A stretch of DNA of 64,000 nt, taken from contig NZ_CP040818.1 in the NCBI RefSeq assembly GCF_005887635.2, positions 620,001 through 684,000 of the forward strand, read 5' to 3'. Shown piece by piece: positions 35,156 through 45,312 of this stretch. The DNA is from Paroceanicella profunda. Its GTDB lineage: Bacteria; Pseudomonadota; Alphaproteobacteria; Rhodobacterales; Rhodobacteraceae. The notes beneath the pieces were generated by a model. That model was given only the letters and a program-made list of their open reading frames with translations, did not search any database and was not told the origin of the DNA. A program made the position numbers and the translations under genes. The stretch's first letter is position 1. Each line of letters starts with the position of its first letter.

Positions 35156-36219
35156 CACACGTCGCCTTCTACGCGCCGATGAAGGCGCCCGATTCCCCCA
35201 CCCCCTCCGGGGACCGCGAGATTGCCCGGCTCACCCTGCTGGCGCTGACCGCGGCCGGGTTCCGCCCCGAACTGGCCTCGCGCCTGCGCAGCCGCGACGC
35301 GGCTGGCGATACCGCGGAGCAGGCCCGGCTGATCGCCCTCGCGGAGGCCGAGATCGACCGCCTGAAGCGGCTGTGGGAGCGGGATCCGCCGGCGCTGTGG
35401 TTCACCTATCACTGCTACTGGAAGGCGCCGGACCTGATCGGCCCGGCACTGGCACGGCACTTCGGCATTCCCTACGTGATCTCCGAGGCGATCCACTCCG
35501 AGCGCCGCATGGCGGGCCCCTGGGCCGATTTCGCCCACCGCGCCCGGGCGGCGCTGGATGCCGCCGACCTGCTGTACTGGACCACGCCGCGCGACCTGCC
35601 CGGGCTTTGCGAAGTGGCCCGGCCGGGGCAGCTGCGCGAGCTTCCGCCCTTCATCGACCCCGGCCCCGCCCCGCCCCCCGGGCCCGGCCCCGACGCGGCG
35701 GCCGGGCCGCGCCTGCTCACCGTCGCGATGATGCGCGAGGGCGACAAGCTGCGCTCCTACACCCGCCTGCGCGAGACGCTGGGCCACCTGCCCCGGCCCT
35801 GGAGCCTCACCATCGTGGGCGGCGGCCCCGCCGCGGCGGAGGTGGCGGCGCTGTTCGCGGGCCTGGAGGGCGTGACCTTCCACGGGCAGGAGAACGACCC
35901 GGCCCGGATGCGCCGGCTCTACGAGACCCATGACCTCTTCGTCTGGCCCGGTGTGGGCGAGGGCTTCGGCATGGTGTTCCTGGAGGCCCAGGCCGCCGGC
36001 CTGCCGGCGATCTGCGACAACCATTCCGGCCCCGCCACCGTGGTGCCCTTCCGCCCCCTGCCGGACCCGGCGGACCCCTCCGCCCTGGCCGCCGCCATCG
36101 CCGCCCTGCCGCGCGATGCCGACGCCCGGGCCGCGACCCGCGCCCATGTCCTCGCCCACCACGGGCTGGACGCGGCGGCGCGGAGCCTGCGCATCCAGCT
36201 CGGAGAGCTCATGACATGA
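35152..36219 (+). CDS. GT4-type glycosyltransferase
   Basis: This 355-residue GT-B protein has an N-terminal half beginning THVAFYAPMKAPDSPTPSGDREIARL. The C-terminal half carries LTIVGGGPAAAEVAALF and the donor-binding stretch FVWPGVGEGFGMVFLEAQAAGLPAI, whose E-x7-E arrangement is typical of retaining GT4 enzymes. A short Pro-rich linker (PGPAPPPGPGPD) joins the halves. Start and stop overlap the neighbouring genes as ATGA, so expression is coupled to the GT4 gene upstream and the phosphatase downstream. The specific sugar is not predictable. Confidence 0.82.
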   Translation: MTHVAFYAPMKAPDSPTPSGDREIARLTLLALTAAGFRPELASRLRSRDAAGDTAEQARLIALAEAEIDRLKRLWERDPPALWFTYHCYWKAPDLIGPALARHFGIPYVISEAIHSERRMAGPWADFAHRARAALDAADLLYWTTPRDLPGLCEVARPGQLRELPPFIDPGPAPPPGPGPDAAAGPRLLTVAMMREGDKLRSYTRLRETLGHLPRPWSLTIVGGGPAAAEVAALFAGLEGVTFHGQENDPARMRRLYETHDLFVWPGVGEGFGMVFLEAQAAGLPAICDNHSGPATVVPFRPLPDPADPSALAAAIAALPRDADARAATRAHVLAHHGLDAAARSLRIQLGELMT

Positions 36220-36824
36220 CCCCCACCTTCCCCACCACCCGCATCGCCCTGCTGCGCCATTTCCCCACCGAATGGAACGACGAGGGCCGCCTGCAGGGCC
36301 GCACCGACGTGCCGCTCTCCCCCGCCTCGCGCGCGGAAATCGCCACGCTGCGCCTGCCGGACGGCTGGGAGGAGGTGCCCGTCGTCTCCAGCCCTCTCGC
36401 ACGCGCGATGGAGACCGCCCGCGCCATGGCCGGCGCCCGCGAGGTCCGCCCGGACCCGCGGCTGGTGGAGATGGATTTCGGCGGCTGGGAAGGGGCGGTG
36501 AGCGACGATCTCGTCGCCGACCCGGAGGTGGCCTTCGGGCCGGTGGAGACCTGGACCTGGCACCTGCGCCCGCCCGGCGGCGAGAGCCCGGCGGAGATGG
36601 CCGGGCGCCTGAAGCCCGCCCTCGCCGAAATCGCCGCCGCCGGCCCGGCGCTGGTGGTCTGCCACCGCGGGGTGATCCGCTGCCTGCTCGCTCTCGCCAC
36701 CGGCTGGGACTATGCGAGCCCGGAGCCGTTCCGCATCCGCCGCGCCGCGATCCACGAGATCGAGGTCGCGCCGGACGGTACGCCCGTTGGCCTGTATCCG
36801 CCGGTGAAGCTCGTCCCCAGATGA
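36216..36824 (+). CDS. Histidine phosphatase family protein
   Basis: The 202-residue member of the phosphoglycerate-mutase-like superfamily has its phospho-acceptor in ALLRHFPTEWN (Arg14-His15). The second catalytic His150 is in VVCHRGVIR, and the acid region is VEMDFGGWEG. The RHF variant replaces the usual RHG. Within a glycosyltransferase operon it most likely dephosphorylates a sugar phosphate or phosphorylated lipid intermediate, as GmhB/AlpA-like steps do in other pathways; this is inference. It overlaps both neighbours by four bases. Confidence 0.82.
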   Translation: MTPTFPTTRIALLRHFPTEWNDEGRLQGRTDVPLSPASRAEIATLRLPDGWEEVPVVSSPLARAMETARAMAGAREVRPDPRLVEMDFGGWEGAVSDDLVADPEVAFGPVETWTWHLRPPGGESPAEMAGRLKPALAEIAAAGPALVVCHRGVIRCLLALATGWDYASPEPFRIRRAAIHEIEVAPDGTPVGLYPPVKLVPR

Positions 36825-37933
36825 GCACGCCGCGGGTTCTCATCGCGGTCAGCCACCTCACCGGCACCGGGCATTTCGTGCGCGCGCTGGCCATCGCCCG
36901 CGCGCTCAGCGCGCAAGGGGCGCGGCCGCTGCTGCTCGCGGGCGGGCGGCCCCTGCCCCATCTCGACACCGGGGGCGTGGAGATCGCCTGGCTGCCGCCG
37001 CTGATGGTCACCGGGCAGGATTATGCCACGCTCCGCCTGCCTGACGGCACCGCCGCGGACGCGGCCACCCTCGCCGCCCGCCGGGCGCAGGCGCTGGCGG
37101 TGCTGGCCCGCTTCGGGCCGGACGTGCTGGTGACCGAGACCTGGCCCTTCGGCCGCGGCAGCCTGCGCGCGGAGTTCGCCGCGCTCTCCGCCGCCGCGCC
37201 CGGCCGGCGCGCCGTGTCGCTGCGCGACATCCCCGAGCCGACGGACAAGCCCGACAAGCGCGCGCGCGCGGAGGCCGATCTCGCCGGGTTCGACGCCATC
37301 CTCGTGCATGGCGACCCGGCGCTGGGCCGGATGACAGACCATTGGCCGCTGTCGCCGGGGGCCGCGGCGCTGCTGCGCGAAACCGGGTTCGTGACCGCCC
37401 CGCTGCCCGCGCCCGCGCCCCCTTCCGGGGAGGTTCTCGTCTCGGTCGGCGGCGGGGCGACGGGGCGGCATCTTCTGGCCCTGGCGGCGGAGGCGGCGCG
37501 GGATTCCGCCCGGCCCTGGCGGCTGATGGTCGGCGGCGCGGACGCGGCGGAGGAAGCGGCCCGGCTGCGCGGCCTGGGCCCCGCCCTGGCCGAGCCCGCC
37601 CGGGCGGATTACCGCGCGCGGCTGCAGGGCGCCGCCTGTTCGGTGTCGCTGTGCGGCTACAACACCGCCACCGACCTCCTGCAATGCACGACACCGGCGG
37701 TTCTCGTGCCGCTCACCGAGGGGGGCGAGCGCGAGCAGCGCCTGCGCGCCGCGGCGCTGGAGCCCTTCGGCATGGCGCTGCTGGAGGGGGACGGGCTGAA
37801 ACCCGCGCACCTGCTCGCGGCCGTCGAGACCGCCATCGCCCGCGGCCCCCGCACGCCCTCCGGCATCGACATGAACGGTGCCGCCCGCAGCGCGGAGATC
37901 CTGATCGCCCTCGCCGGACAGCCCCCCGCCTGA
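36821..37933 (+). CDS. COG4671-like glycosyltransferase, second copy
   Basis: The 370-residue GT-B protein begins RVLIAVSHLTGTGHFVRALAIARAL, with a Gly-Thr-Gly-His loop like the GLGH loop of the first operon gene. The C-terminal half has EVLVSVGGGATGRHLLALAAEAA, VSLCGYNTATDLLQCTTPAVLVPL and EGGEREQRLRAAAL, the same GT28-like scaffold. It is the last gene of the operon; no clear terminator follows. The pairing of two such proteins at the ends of one operon suggests related acceptors. Confidence 0.8.
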   Translation: MSTPRVLIAVSHLTGTGHFVRALAIARALSAQGARPLLLAGGRPLPHLDTGGVEIAWLPPLMVTGQDYATLRLPDGTAADAATLAARRAQALAVLARFGPDVLVTETWPFGRGSLRAEFAALSAAAPGRRAVSLRDIPEPTDKPDKRARAEADLAGFDAILVHGDPALGRMTDHWPLSPGAAALLRETGFVTAPLPAPAPPSGEVLVSVGGGATGRHLLALAAEAARDSARPWRLMVGGADAAEEAARLRGLGPALAEPARADYRARLQGAACSVSLCGYNTATDLLQCTTPAVLVPLTEGGEREQRLRAAALEPFGMALLEGDGLKPAHLLAAVETAIARGPRTPSGIDMNGAARSAEILIALAGQPPA

Positions 37934-38602
37934 GCCCCGCGCGAACACTCCGCATGAGCTGCGCACTCGCTGCGCGCGGCGCCGCTGGCGCCGGTCGCAG
38001 GCGCGGCAGGCGGCCTTGCCCGGGGCCTTTCCGCCTTCCGGCCGGAACGTGGCTGTGCCCTTCCGAGCGGGCGGCGCCCACCCCCCGTGAGCGCCCGACA
38101 ACGATGTCTCCGGCCATCCGGCCCTCGCCCGGGGCCTTCGGGGAAAAGGCGCGCCGCACGGGTGCGCCAGCGTCCATCGGGCGGGATGCTCGTCCGCCAG
38201 CCCCGAGGTTTCGCGAGGGTGAGGTTCGGTTCCGGTCTGGCGGGCGGACGCCAGCCCCCTGCCACAGGGCTCAAGGGGCCCCTCCGTCACCCTTCCGCCC
38301 GGGCGAACGGCCCGGGTTGCGCCCGGCACTCCCCCCGGGAGGGCGCGATGGCGATGCCGTGCGCCGCTCAGCCCTCGTCCGGGGCTTCACGATAAGCCGC
38401 TCACCACAGGAGGGACTGCGCCCACCCAGGGCCGGGCGCGGCCCTTCGCGACTGGCGGAGGCGTTGGGTCAGGGGGCTGATACACCCGGGGGCTGGCGGC
38501 CCGGATGTGGGGCTTCCCGGCCTCAGGCGCGCGGCCCGGAAAGACGAACCGCCCGTGACGCGGGGTCACGGGCGGTGGACAGGTCTCGCGGCGGGCGGAG
38601 GA
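37934..38602. other. 669-bp convergent intergenic region without a gene
   Basis: No ORF here has a plausible start site or recognisable domain. The only clear structure is the aspS terminator near the right end. Short inverted repeats such as GGCGCC-GCT-GGCGCC near 37979 occur, but nothing that I can name. Confidence 0.55.
38548..38576 (-). terminator. Rho-independent terminator of aspS
   Basis: A perfect 12-bp stem (38548-38559 with 38565-38576, 5-nt loop) is followed on the minus strand by TCGTCTTT. It begins 27 bp past the aspS stop. Confidence 0.85.
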
Positions 38603-40381
38603 TCAGTCGCGCGGGATCACGCGCAGGCCGAGCTCGCGGAGCTGCTCATTGGTGGCCTCGGCCGGGGCCTGCATCATCAGGTCCTCGGCGCGCTGGTTCA
38701 TCGGGAACATGATGACCTCGCGGATGTTCTCCGCATCGGCCAGCAGCATCACCATCCGGTCCACGCCGGGCGCGATGCCGCCATGCGGGGGGGCGCCATA
38801 CCTGAACGCCGAGAGCATGCCGCCGAAATGCGCGTCCACGTGCTCCTTCGAGTAGCCGACGATCTCGAAGGCCTTGTACATGACCTCCGGCTTGTGGTTC
38901 CGGATCGCGCCCGAGGAGAGCTCGATGCCGTTGCACACGATGTCGTACTGGAAGCCCAGCACGTCGAGCGGGTTCATGGTCTCGAGCGCTTCGAGCCCCC
39001 CCTGCGGCATGGAGAACGGGTTGTGCGAGAAGTCGAGCTTCCCGCTGTCGGGGTCCTTCTCGTACATCGGGAAGTCGACGATCCAGCAGAAGTCGAAGCG
39101 GTCGGTGGCGGTGAGGCCCAGTTCCAGCCCGATCGCGTTGCGCGCCTTGCCCGCCACGGCCTCGAAGCTCGACGGCTGGCCGCCGAGGAAGAAGGCCGCG
39201 TCGCCCACGCCGAGGCCGAGCTGCTGGCGGATGGCCTCGGTGCGCTCCGGGCCGATGTTCTTCGCGAGCGGGCCTGCGGCGGCGGTCTCGCCGTTCTCCT
39301 CACGCCAGAAGATGTAGCCCATGCCGGGCAGACCCTCTTTCTGGGCGAAGGCGTTCATGCGGTCGCAGAACTTGCGGCTGCCGCCCCCGGGCGCGGGAAT
39401 GGCGCGGATCTGCGTGCCCTCCTGCTCCAGCAGCGCCGCGAAGATCTTGAAGCCGGAGCCGGCGAAATGCTCGGAGACCACCTGCATTTTAATGGGGTTG
39501 CGCAGGTCGGGCTTGTCGGAGCCGTACCACAGCATGGAGTCGCGATAGGCGATGCGGGGGAATTCCGGGGTCACCGGCCGGCCGCCGCCGAACTCCTCGA
39601 ACACGCCGCGCATCACCGGCTCGATGGCCCGGAACACGTCCTCCTGGGTGACGAAGCTCATCTCGATGTCGAGCTGGTAGAACTCGCCCGGGCTGCGGTC
39701 GGCGCGGGGGTCCTCGTCGCGGAAGCAGGGGGCGATCTGGAAGTAGCGGTCGAAGCCCGCGATCATGCACAGCTGCTTGAACTGCTGCGGCGCCTGCGGC
39801 AGGGCGTAGAACTTGCCCGGGTGCAGCCGCGACGGCACGAGGAAGTCGCGCGCGCCCTCGGGCGAGGAGGCGGTGAGGATCGGGGTCTGGAACTCGTTGA
39901 ACCCCTGGTCGGTCATGCGGCGGCGCAAGCTGGAGATCACCTTCGAGCGCAGCATGATCGAGGAATGCAGCTTGTCGCGGCGCAGGTCGAGGAAGCGGTA
40001 CTTGAGGCGGGTCTCCTCGGGGTACTCCTGGTCGCCGAACACCGGGAGGGGCAGCTCCTCGGCCGCGCCCAGCACCTCGAAGTCACGCACGAAGACCTCG
40101 ATCTCGCCGGTGGGGAGCTTGGGGTTCACCAGCTCCGGCGCGCGGGCCTTCACCTCGCCGTCGATGCGGATCACCCATTCCGAGCGCACCTTTTCCACCC
40201 CGGCGAAGGCCGGGCTGTCGGGGTCGCAGAGCACCTGGGTGATGCCGTAATGGTCGCGCAGGTCGATGAACAGGATGCCGCCATGGTCGCGCACGCGGTG
40301 CACCCAGCCGGAGAGGCGGACGGTTGTGCCCACGTCGGCCTTGGTGAGCGCGGCGCAGGTGTGGGTGCGGTAGGCGTGCAT
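38603..40381 (-). CDS. aspS: Aspartyl-tRNA synthetase
   Basis: This class II aminoacyl-tRNA synthetase of 592 residues charges tRNA-Asp. It starts [18 protein letters not shown] with the anticodon-binding OB domain ([23 protein letters not shown]). The catalytic core has motif 2 around [24 protein letters not shown], then the bacterial GAD insert and motif 3 ([14 protein letters not shown]). Length is typical of bacterial AspRS. ATG 40381 is preceded by a GGGGAG-type site; the frame is open further upstream without homology. It is monocistronic with a strong terminator. Confidence 0.96.
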   Translation of the reverse strand: MHAYRTHTCAALTKADVGTTVRLSGWVHRVRDHGGILFIDLRDHYGITQVLCDPDSPAFAGVEKVRSEWVIRIDGEVKARAPELVNPKLPTGEIEVFVRDFEVLGAAEELPLPVFGDQEYPEETRLKYRFLDLRRDKLHSSIMLRSKVISSLRRRMTDQGFNEFQTPILTASSPEGARDFLVPSRLHPGKFYALPQAPQQFKQLCMIAGFDRYFQIAPCFRDEDPRADRSPGEFYQLDIEMSFVTQEDVFRAIEPVMRGVFEEFGGGRPVTPEFPRIAYRDSMLWYGSDKPDLRNPIKMQVVSEHFAGSGFKIFAALLEQEGTQIRAIPAPGGGSRKFCDRMNAFAQKEGLPGMGYIFWREENGETAAAGPLAKNIGPERTEAIRQQLGLGVGDAAFFLGGQPSSFEAVAGKARNAIGLELGLTATDRFDFCWIVDFPMYEKDPDSGKLDFSHNPFSMPQGGLEALETMNPLDVLGFQYDIVCNGIELSSGAIRNHKPEVMYKAFEIVGYSKEHVDAHFGGMLSAFRYGAPPHGGIAPGVDRMVMLLADAENIREVIMFPMNQRAEDLMMQAPAEATNEQLRELGLRVIPRD

Positions 40382-40530
40382 GAGGGGTCTCCCCGAGGTG
40401 AGCGAAAGGTCGCCGCCGATACACCCTTTCAGCCTGCCGAAGTCAAGGCCGGAGGGGGGCGGGCGCCCTTCCGGGCCGGTGCGGGGCCGCCCGGCCGCGC
40501 CGGGGCGCATCCGCCGGCCGGCCCCGGGCG

Positions 40531-41310
40531 TCAGCCGAAGCGGTAGGCGTCCATGTGCAGGGCGCCGAACTCGTGGCTATCGTGAATGCGGGTGCCGGCC
40601 TCGCCCGCCGCCGCGCCCAGCGCCACGTGCAGCGGCACGAAATGCTCCTCCGTGGGGTGGTTGCGCGCCGCGTGCGGGCCGCGTGCGAGATAGGCGACGA
40701 GATCCTCCACCGCGTTGGCCGCGATGCGGTCTGCCACCCAGTCGGCGAAGCCGCGCGCCCAGTCCGGCGAGGGGCGGTCGATGATCATGCCGCCGCGAAA
40801 CACCTCCTGCAGGTTGTGGGTGATGGAGCCGGAGGCGAGGATCAGCACGCCGCGGTCGCGCAGCGTGGCGAGAGCCTGGCCCAGCCGGTAATGCGCCTCG
40901 GCGCCCGCCTCGTGCAGCACGGAGAGCTGGAGCAGCGGGCGGCGGGCCTCGGGGTCGATCAGGTGCATCGGAACCCAGGCGCCATGGTCCAGCCCGCGTT
41001 CGGCAAGGTCGGGCTGCCAGCCGGCAGCGGCCAGCACCTCGGCCACCTCATGCGCCACGTCCGGCGCGCCGGGGGCGTCATGATGGATGGCATAGAGCGC
41101 CTCGGGGAAGCCCCGGAAATCATGGATGGTCTCGGGGCGTTCGGAGATCGAGACGGTGGGCCGGTGCGTTTCCCAGTGCGCCGAGACCACCAGCACCGCC
41201 CGCGCCTCCGGCAGGCTCTCTCCCAGCGTCTGCAGGAACCGCACCGCCGGCGTGTCCTGCAGGGCAAGGGTGGGCGAACCGTGCGAGACGAACAGAACGG
41301 GCATGCGCAT
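40531..41310 (-). CDS. DODA-type extradiol ring-cleavage dioxygenase (YgiD-like)
   Basis: The 259-residue metal-dependent dioxygenase of the LigB superfamily resembles bacterial 4,5-DOPA dioxygenases. The likely metal ligands are His10 (FVSHGSPT), His45 (VSAHWET) and a late His in EEHFVPL, with catalytic His109 in GLDHGAWVP. The motif ASGSITHNL is characteristic of this branch. The natural substrate in non-pigment bacteria is unclear. Upstream of aspS on the same strand, separated by 149 bp, it is probably an independent transcription unit. Confidence 0.87.
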   Translation of the reverse strand: MRMPVLFVSHGSPTLALQDTPAVRFLQTLGESLPEARAVLVVSAHWETHRPTVSISERPETIHDFRGFPEALYAIHHDAPGAPDVAHEVAEVLAAAGWQPDLAERGLDHGAWVPMHLIDPEARRPLLQLSVLHEAGAEAHYRLGQALATLRDRGVLILASGSITHNLQEVFRGGMIIDRPSPDWARGFADWVADRIAANAVEDLVAYLARGPHAARNHPTEEHFVPLHVALGAAAGEAGTRIHDSHEFGALHMDAYRFG

Positions 41311-41429
41311 GGGAGAACCTCCGGAAACCAGCTCGCGCGACTATGCTCCCGGGCAGCGAGGATAAAAACAGGACGGTCGTGGACGCACTGTTTACCGAAT
41401 GGCCCCGCGCGCCGGCGGGGCGCGGCGCC

Positions 41430-42089
41430 TCAGGTGGGCACGGCGCCGTGGTAGAAATAGGTGCCCATGCCGGTGGTGAACATGATCTGCCCGCCCAGCG
41501 CGTGCAGCGCCAGCGCCAGCGGGAAGCTGCCGCGCCGCTCATAGGCCCAGGCGTAGATGCAGCCGCCCAGGAAGGTGAGCACCAGCGCCGGCAGGTTCCA
41601 GTACATCAGATGCGCGGCGGAGAAGATCACCCCGTTCACCACGATTCCGGTGCCGCCGTGCGGGATCAGGTGGCCGTAGCGGCGGAAGTAGAGGGTGCGG
41701 AACAGCAGTTCCTGCGGCAGGGCCGAGAGCACGGGGTAGAGCAGCATCACCATCAGCCAGCTCTGCGGGCTGTAGAACGGGAAGGAGAACATGGCCGAGG
41801 GCCGCTCCAGCCAGATCCACACCAGCGCGATGGTGGTGGTCACCGCGACGTAGAGCAGCACGAACCGCCAGTGGCGCAGCAGGCCGCCCCTGAGCAGGGC
41901 CCGGGGCGAGAAACCGGGCGTGAGGAACAGCAACCCGATGCCCAGCAGCGTGGTGGCCGCCAGCATGCCCCACATCGCCGAGGGCGGCAGCGCGAGGGCC
42001 AGCACCAGCGGCGTGGCCACGAACAGCCCGAGAAACTCGATCCAGCGCGGCCAGGGCAGGCGTGGCGCGGCGCCACCCGTCCCGCTCAT
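41430..42089 (-). CDS. CPBP-family intramembrane protein
   Basis: The 219-residue membrane protein has about six helices and the CPBP/Abi protease motifs: motif 1 as ALPQELLFRTLYF, motif 2 as FSAAHLMYWN and motif 3 as ALHALGG. Motif 1 normally reads EExxxR; here the first Glu is Gln while the second is kept, so proteolytic competence is uncertain. Close relatives in Rhodobacteraceae share this arrangement. ATG 42089 is used. It is divergent from the lipase gene across only about 50 bp, so their promoters overlap. Confidence 0.8.
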   Translation of the reverse strand: MSGTGGAAPRLPWPRWIEFLGLFVATPLVLALALPPSAMWGMLAATTLLGIGLLFLTPGFSPRALLRGGLLRHWRFVLLYVAVTTTIALVWIWLERPSAMFSFPFYSPQSWLMVMLLYPVLSALPQELLFRTLYFRRYGHLIPHGGTGIVVNGVIFSAAHLMYWNLPALVLTFLGGCIYAWAYERRGSFPLALALHALGGQIMFTTGMGTYFYHGAVPT

Positions 42090-42138
42090 CCGCGTGCCCC
42101 GCCCGGGAGAGCGGCGCTGCGCACGGCATGCTTGTCGG

Positions 42139-43683
42139 ATGGGCCGGTTTCTCTTACCCTTCCGGGCCTCCGGGACGCAAAGATGGGCGGTGTCAGCAGT
42201 GAAGTGTCTCCCCGTCGTCGGCCTGATGGCGAGCATGGTCCTCGCATCCTGCGGGTCGGTCCCCAGACTGCCGGACCTCTCAAGGATTTATGGAAACGCG
42301 GCCCGGATACAAGGGCCGGAGCGCAGGCCGTTGCTGGTGATGCCCGGAACGATGGGCTCGCGGCTGGTGGATCTGGCCAGCGGCGTCTCGGTCTGGGGCG
42401 GGCCGGACGGGCTGTCGCCCGATCCCAGGGTGGCCCGCAATCTCGCGCTGCTGGCCCTGCCCCTGGCGCCGGAGGGCGAGGAGGCCCGCCATCTGCGCGA
42501 CAGCATCGTGCCCGACAGCGTGCTGCGCGCCGCCACGGCGCGGGTGCTCGGCGTGCCGGTGGAGATCGAGGTTTACGGCGGCATCGCCAACATGCTGCGC
42601 CTGGGCGGCTGGGTGGCCGACGACGACCCCAACCCGGGCTCCGAGCCGGTGAACAGCTATCCCTTCGCCTATGACTGGCGGCGCGACCTGGTGGACAGCG
42701 TGAGCGCCTTCGACCGCTTTGTCCTCCTCCACGAGGAGGAGAACGCCCCGCCGCATTCGCTGGACCTCATGGCGCATTCCATGGGCACGCTGATCGCGCG
42801 CTACTACCTGATGTACGGCACCCAGGACCTGCCGGAGGACGGCAGCCTGCCCGAGCTCACCTGGGCCGGGGCGCAGCATTTCTCCAAGGTGGTGCTGATC
42901 GCCCCGCCGAACGCGGGCTCGATGGCAGCCCTCGACAACCTGGTGAACGGCAAGACCCTCGGGCCGCTGCAGCCCTTCTACCCGGCGGCGCTGGTGGGCA
43001 CGCATTTCTCCACCTACGCGCTGATGCCGCGCAACCGCCATCACCGGGTGCTGTGGTCCGACACGCACCAGCCGGTGGAGGACCTCTACGACCCCGCGCT
43101 GTGGGAACGGCTGGGCTGGGGGCTGGCCAGCCCGGACGCGGAGGAGATCATCGCCGACCTGCTGCCCGACGAGCCGGACCCGGAGGTCCGCCGCCGCCGC
43201 GCGCTGGCCTTCCTCGCCGAGGCCCTGGGCCGCGCGAAGCAGTTCCAGGCCGCCCTGGACCGCCCCATAGACGCGCTGCCGCCCGGGCTCGACATCCACA
43301 TGGTGGTGGGCGGCGGCTACACCACGCCCGCCGGGGCGAGAGTGGACCGGGAGACCGGGGAACTCACGGTCGACACGTTCGAGGAAGGCGACGGGCTGGT
43401 GCTGCGCGCCTCCTCGCTGCTCGACGAGCGCCAGGGCAAGCCCTACACCTACGGGCTGGACACGCCGCTGAAGTTCACCTCGGTGCTGTTCCTGCCGGAG
43501 GAGCACGTGGCGCTGACCCAGAGCGCGGTGCTGGGCGACAACCTGCTGTTCTGGCTGATCGAGGGGCAGCGCACGCGGGATTCGCTGCGCCCGGGGCCGC
43601 TGGCGCCCGGCCCGCGGATTCCGCTGCTCTCCGCCGCGGCCCCCGGCACGGCCCCCGATGGTCGCGACGACACGGACCGCTGA
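42139..43683 (+). CDS. LCAT-like lipase/acyltransferase lipoprotein
   Basis: This alpha/beta hydrolase of about 514 residues resembles lecithin:cholesterol acyltransferase-type lipases. It has a lipoprotein signal peptide ending MVLASCGS and an oxyanion region (LVMPGTMGSRLVDLASGVSVWGG). The cap includes NSYPFAYDWRRDLVDS, and the nucleophile elbow AHSMGTL carries the catalytic Ser. These features predict an envelope-anchored phospholipase or acyltransferase. The start is uncertain: ATG 42139 is given, but GTG 42190 or GTG 42199 would give a more normal short lipoprotein leader. No obvious partner gene is adjacent. Confidence 0.8.
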   Translation: MGRFLLPFRASGTQRWAVSAVKCLPVVGLMASMVLASCGSVPRLPDLSRIYGNAARIQGPERRPLLVMPGTMGSRLVDLASGVSVWGGPDGLSPDPRVARNLALLALPLAPEGEEARHLRDSIVPDSVLRAATARVLGVPVEIEVYGGIANMLRLGGWVADDDPNPGSEPVNSYPFAYDWRRDLVDSVSAFDRFVLLHEEENAPPHSLDLMAHSMGTLIARYYLMYGTQDLPEDGSLPELTWAGAQHFSKVVLIAPPNAGSMAALDNLVNGKTLGPLQPFYPAALVGTHFSTYALMPRNRHHRVLWSDTHQPVEDLYDPALWERLGWGLASPDAEEIIADLLPDEPDPEVRRRRALAFLAEALGRAKQFQAALDRPIDALPPGLDIHMVVGGGYTTPAGARVDRETGELTVDTFEEGDGLVLRASSLLDERQGKPYTYGLDTPLKFTSVLFLPEEHVALTQSAVLGDNLLFWLIEGQRTRDSLRPGPLAPGPRIPLLSAAAPGTAPDGRDDTDR

Positions 43684-43776
43684 CCCCCCGAACCTTGACA
43701 AGTCAGCCGGCGGAAAGCCACATCGACAGAGCTATTTATCGAGAGGGGCGGCGACGCTCCCGGCAGGAGGTAACGC

Positions 43777-44472
43777 ATGAAGAAAGTCTATGACAGTGCC
43801 GCCGAGGCGCTCGAAGGGGTGCTGTTCGACGGCATGACCATCGCGGCGGGCGGCTTCGGCCTGTGCGGCATCCCCGAGCTGTTGATCGCGGCGATCCGCG
43901 AGGCCGGCACGAAGGACCTCACCGTCGCCTCCAACAACGCCGGGGTGGATGATTTCGGCCTCGGCCTGCTGCTCAAGACCCGGCAGGTGAAGAAGATGAT
44001 CTCGTCCTACGTGGGCGAGAACGCCGAGTTCATGCGCCAGTACCTCTCCGGCGAGCTGGAGCTGGAGTTCAACCCCCAGGGCACGCTGGCCGAGCGCATG
44101 CGCGCCGGCGGCGCCGGCATCCCGGGCTTCTACACGAAGACCGGCGTGGGCACCGTGATCGCCGAGGGCAAGGAGCACAAGGAGTTCGACGGCCAGACCT
44201 ACATCCTGGAGCGCGGCATCGTGGCCGACCTCGCCATCGTGAAGGCCTGGAAGGCCGATGACACCGGCAACCTCGTGTTCCGCAAGACGGCGCGCAACTT
44301 CAACCCCAACGCGGCGACCTGCGGCAAGATCTGCATCGCCGAGGTGGAGGAGATCGTGCCGCGCGGCAGCCTCGACCCGGACAAGATCCACCTGCCCGGC
44401 ATCTACGTGCACCGCCTGCTGCAGGGCGAGCACGAGAAGCGCATCGAGCAGCGCACCATCCGCGCCGCCTGA
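43777..44472 (+). CDS. scoA: Succinyl-CoA:3-ketoacid CoA-transferase subunit A
   Basis: The 231-residue alpha subunit of SCOT transfers CoA between succinyl-CoA and acetoacetate, linking ketone bodies or polyhydroxybutyrate turnover to the TCA cycle. It has the CoA-transferase glycine-rich stretch [13 protein letters not shown] and [15 protein letters not shown], and ends in the usual charged tail. AGGAGG stands ahead of ATG 43777. The subunit B gene follows 117 bp downstream on the same strand, an operon with separate ribosome sites. Confidence 0.95.
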   Translation: MKKVYDSAAEALEGVLFDGMTIAAGGFGLCGIPELLIAAIREAGTKDLTVASNNAGVDDFGLGLLLKTRQVKKMISSYVGENAEFMRQYLSGELELEFNPQGTLAERMRAGGAGIPGFYTKTGVGTVIAEGKEHKEFDGQTYILERGIVADLAIVKAWKADDTGNLVFRKTARNFNPNAATCGKICIAEVEEIVPRGSLDPDKIHLPGIYVHRLLQGEHEKRIEQRTIRAA

Positions 44473-44589
44473 GGACATGATGACCGGGGGCTCCGGGCGC
44501 GCGCCGACCCGCCGCCCTCCCCCACCCACCCACCGGAGTGCGGCGGCCCGCCGCGCGCCCGGAGCCGGATTTGCACGAGGAGATCTCCC

Positions 44590-45219
44590 ATGCCCTGGGA
44601 TCGCAACCAGATGGCCGCCCGCGCGGCGCAGGAACTCAAGGACGGAATGTACGTGAACCTCGGGATCGGCATCCCGACTCTCGTCTCCAACTACATCCCC
44701 GAGGGCGTCGACGTGACGCTGCAGTCGGAGAACGGCATGCTCGGCATGGGGCCCTTCCCGACCGAGGACGAGATCGACCCAGATCTCATCAACGCCGGCA
44801 AGCAGACCATCACCGAGCTGGCCCGCACCGCCTATTTCGATTCCGCCACCTCCTTCGGGATGATCCGCGGCGGCAAGATCGCCATGGCGATCCTGGGCGC
44901 CATGGAAGTGGCCGAGAACGGCGATCTCGCCAACTGGATGATCCCCGGCAAGCTCGTGAAGGGCATGGGCGGGGCGATGGATCTCGTCGCCGGCGTGGGC
45001 CGGGTGATCGTGATCATGGACCACACCAACAAGGCCGGTGAATCCAAGCTGCTGAAGGCCTGCACCCTGCCGCTCACCGGCACCGGGGTGGTGGACATGA
45101 TCATCACCAACCTCGGCGTGTTCGACGTGGTCGAGGGCGGACTGAAACTGGTGGAGCGCGCCGAGGGCGTGAGCCTCGAGGACATCCGCAACGCCACCGA
45201 GGCGACACTGGTCGACTGA
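44590..45219 (+). CDS. scoB: Succinyl-CoA:3-ketoacid CoA-transferase subunit B
   Basis: The 209-residue beta subunit carries the catalytic Glu in [14 protein letters not shown], the residue that forms the acyl-glutamyl-CoA intermediate. [13 protein letters not shown] and [19 protein letters not shown] complete the family pattern. It begins [25 protein letters not shown], as in other proteobacterial ScoB proteins, after an AGGAGATCTCCC site. A strong terminator follows 25 bp downstream. Confidence 0.95.
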   Translation: MPWDRNQMAARAAQELKDGMYVNLGIGIPTLVSNYIPEGVDVTLQSENGMLGMGPFPTEDEIDPDLINAGKQTITELARTAYFDSATSFGMIRGGKIAMAILGAMEVAENGDLANWMIPGKLVKGMGGAMDLVAGVGRVIVIMDHTNKAGESKLLKACTLPLTGTGVVDMIITNLGVFDVVEGGLKLVERAEGVSLEDIRNATEATLVD

Positions 45220-45244
45220 GCGCGCCCAGCACCGCCGGGCAAGG

Positions 45245-45280
45245 AACAGGCCGCACTCCGGGCGCGGCCTGTTTCGTTTC
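45245..45280 (+). terminator. Rho-independent terminator of scoAB
   Basis: A perfect 10-bp stem (AACAGGCCGC at 45245-45254 with GCGGCCTGTT at 45264-45273, 9-nt loop) is followed by TCGTTTC. Confidence 0.85.
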
Positions 45281-45312
45281 CGGAGCGCGGAGCGGGCTTC
45301 GATGCCCCCGCG
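45281..45312 (+). repeat. Degenerate relative of the 36-bp palindromic repeat
   Basis: The sequence GAGCGGGCTTCGATGCCCCC resembles the core of the repeat found at 28077-28112, with a 2-bp shorter left arm. Like the others it lies between convergent genes. Confidence 0.45.
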
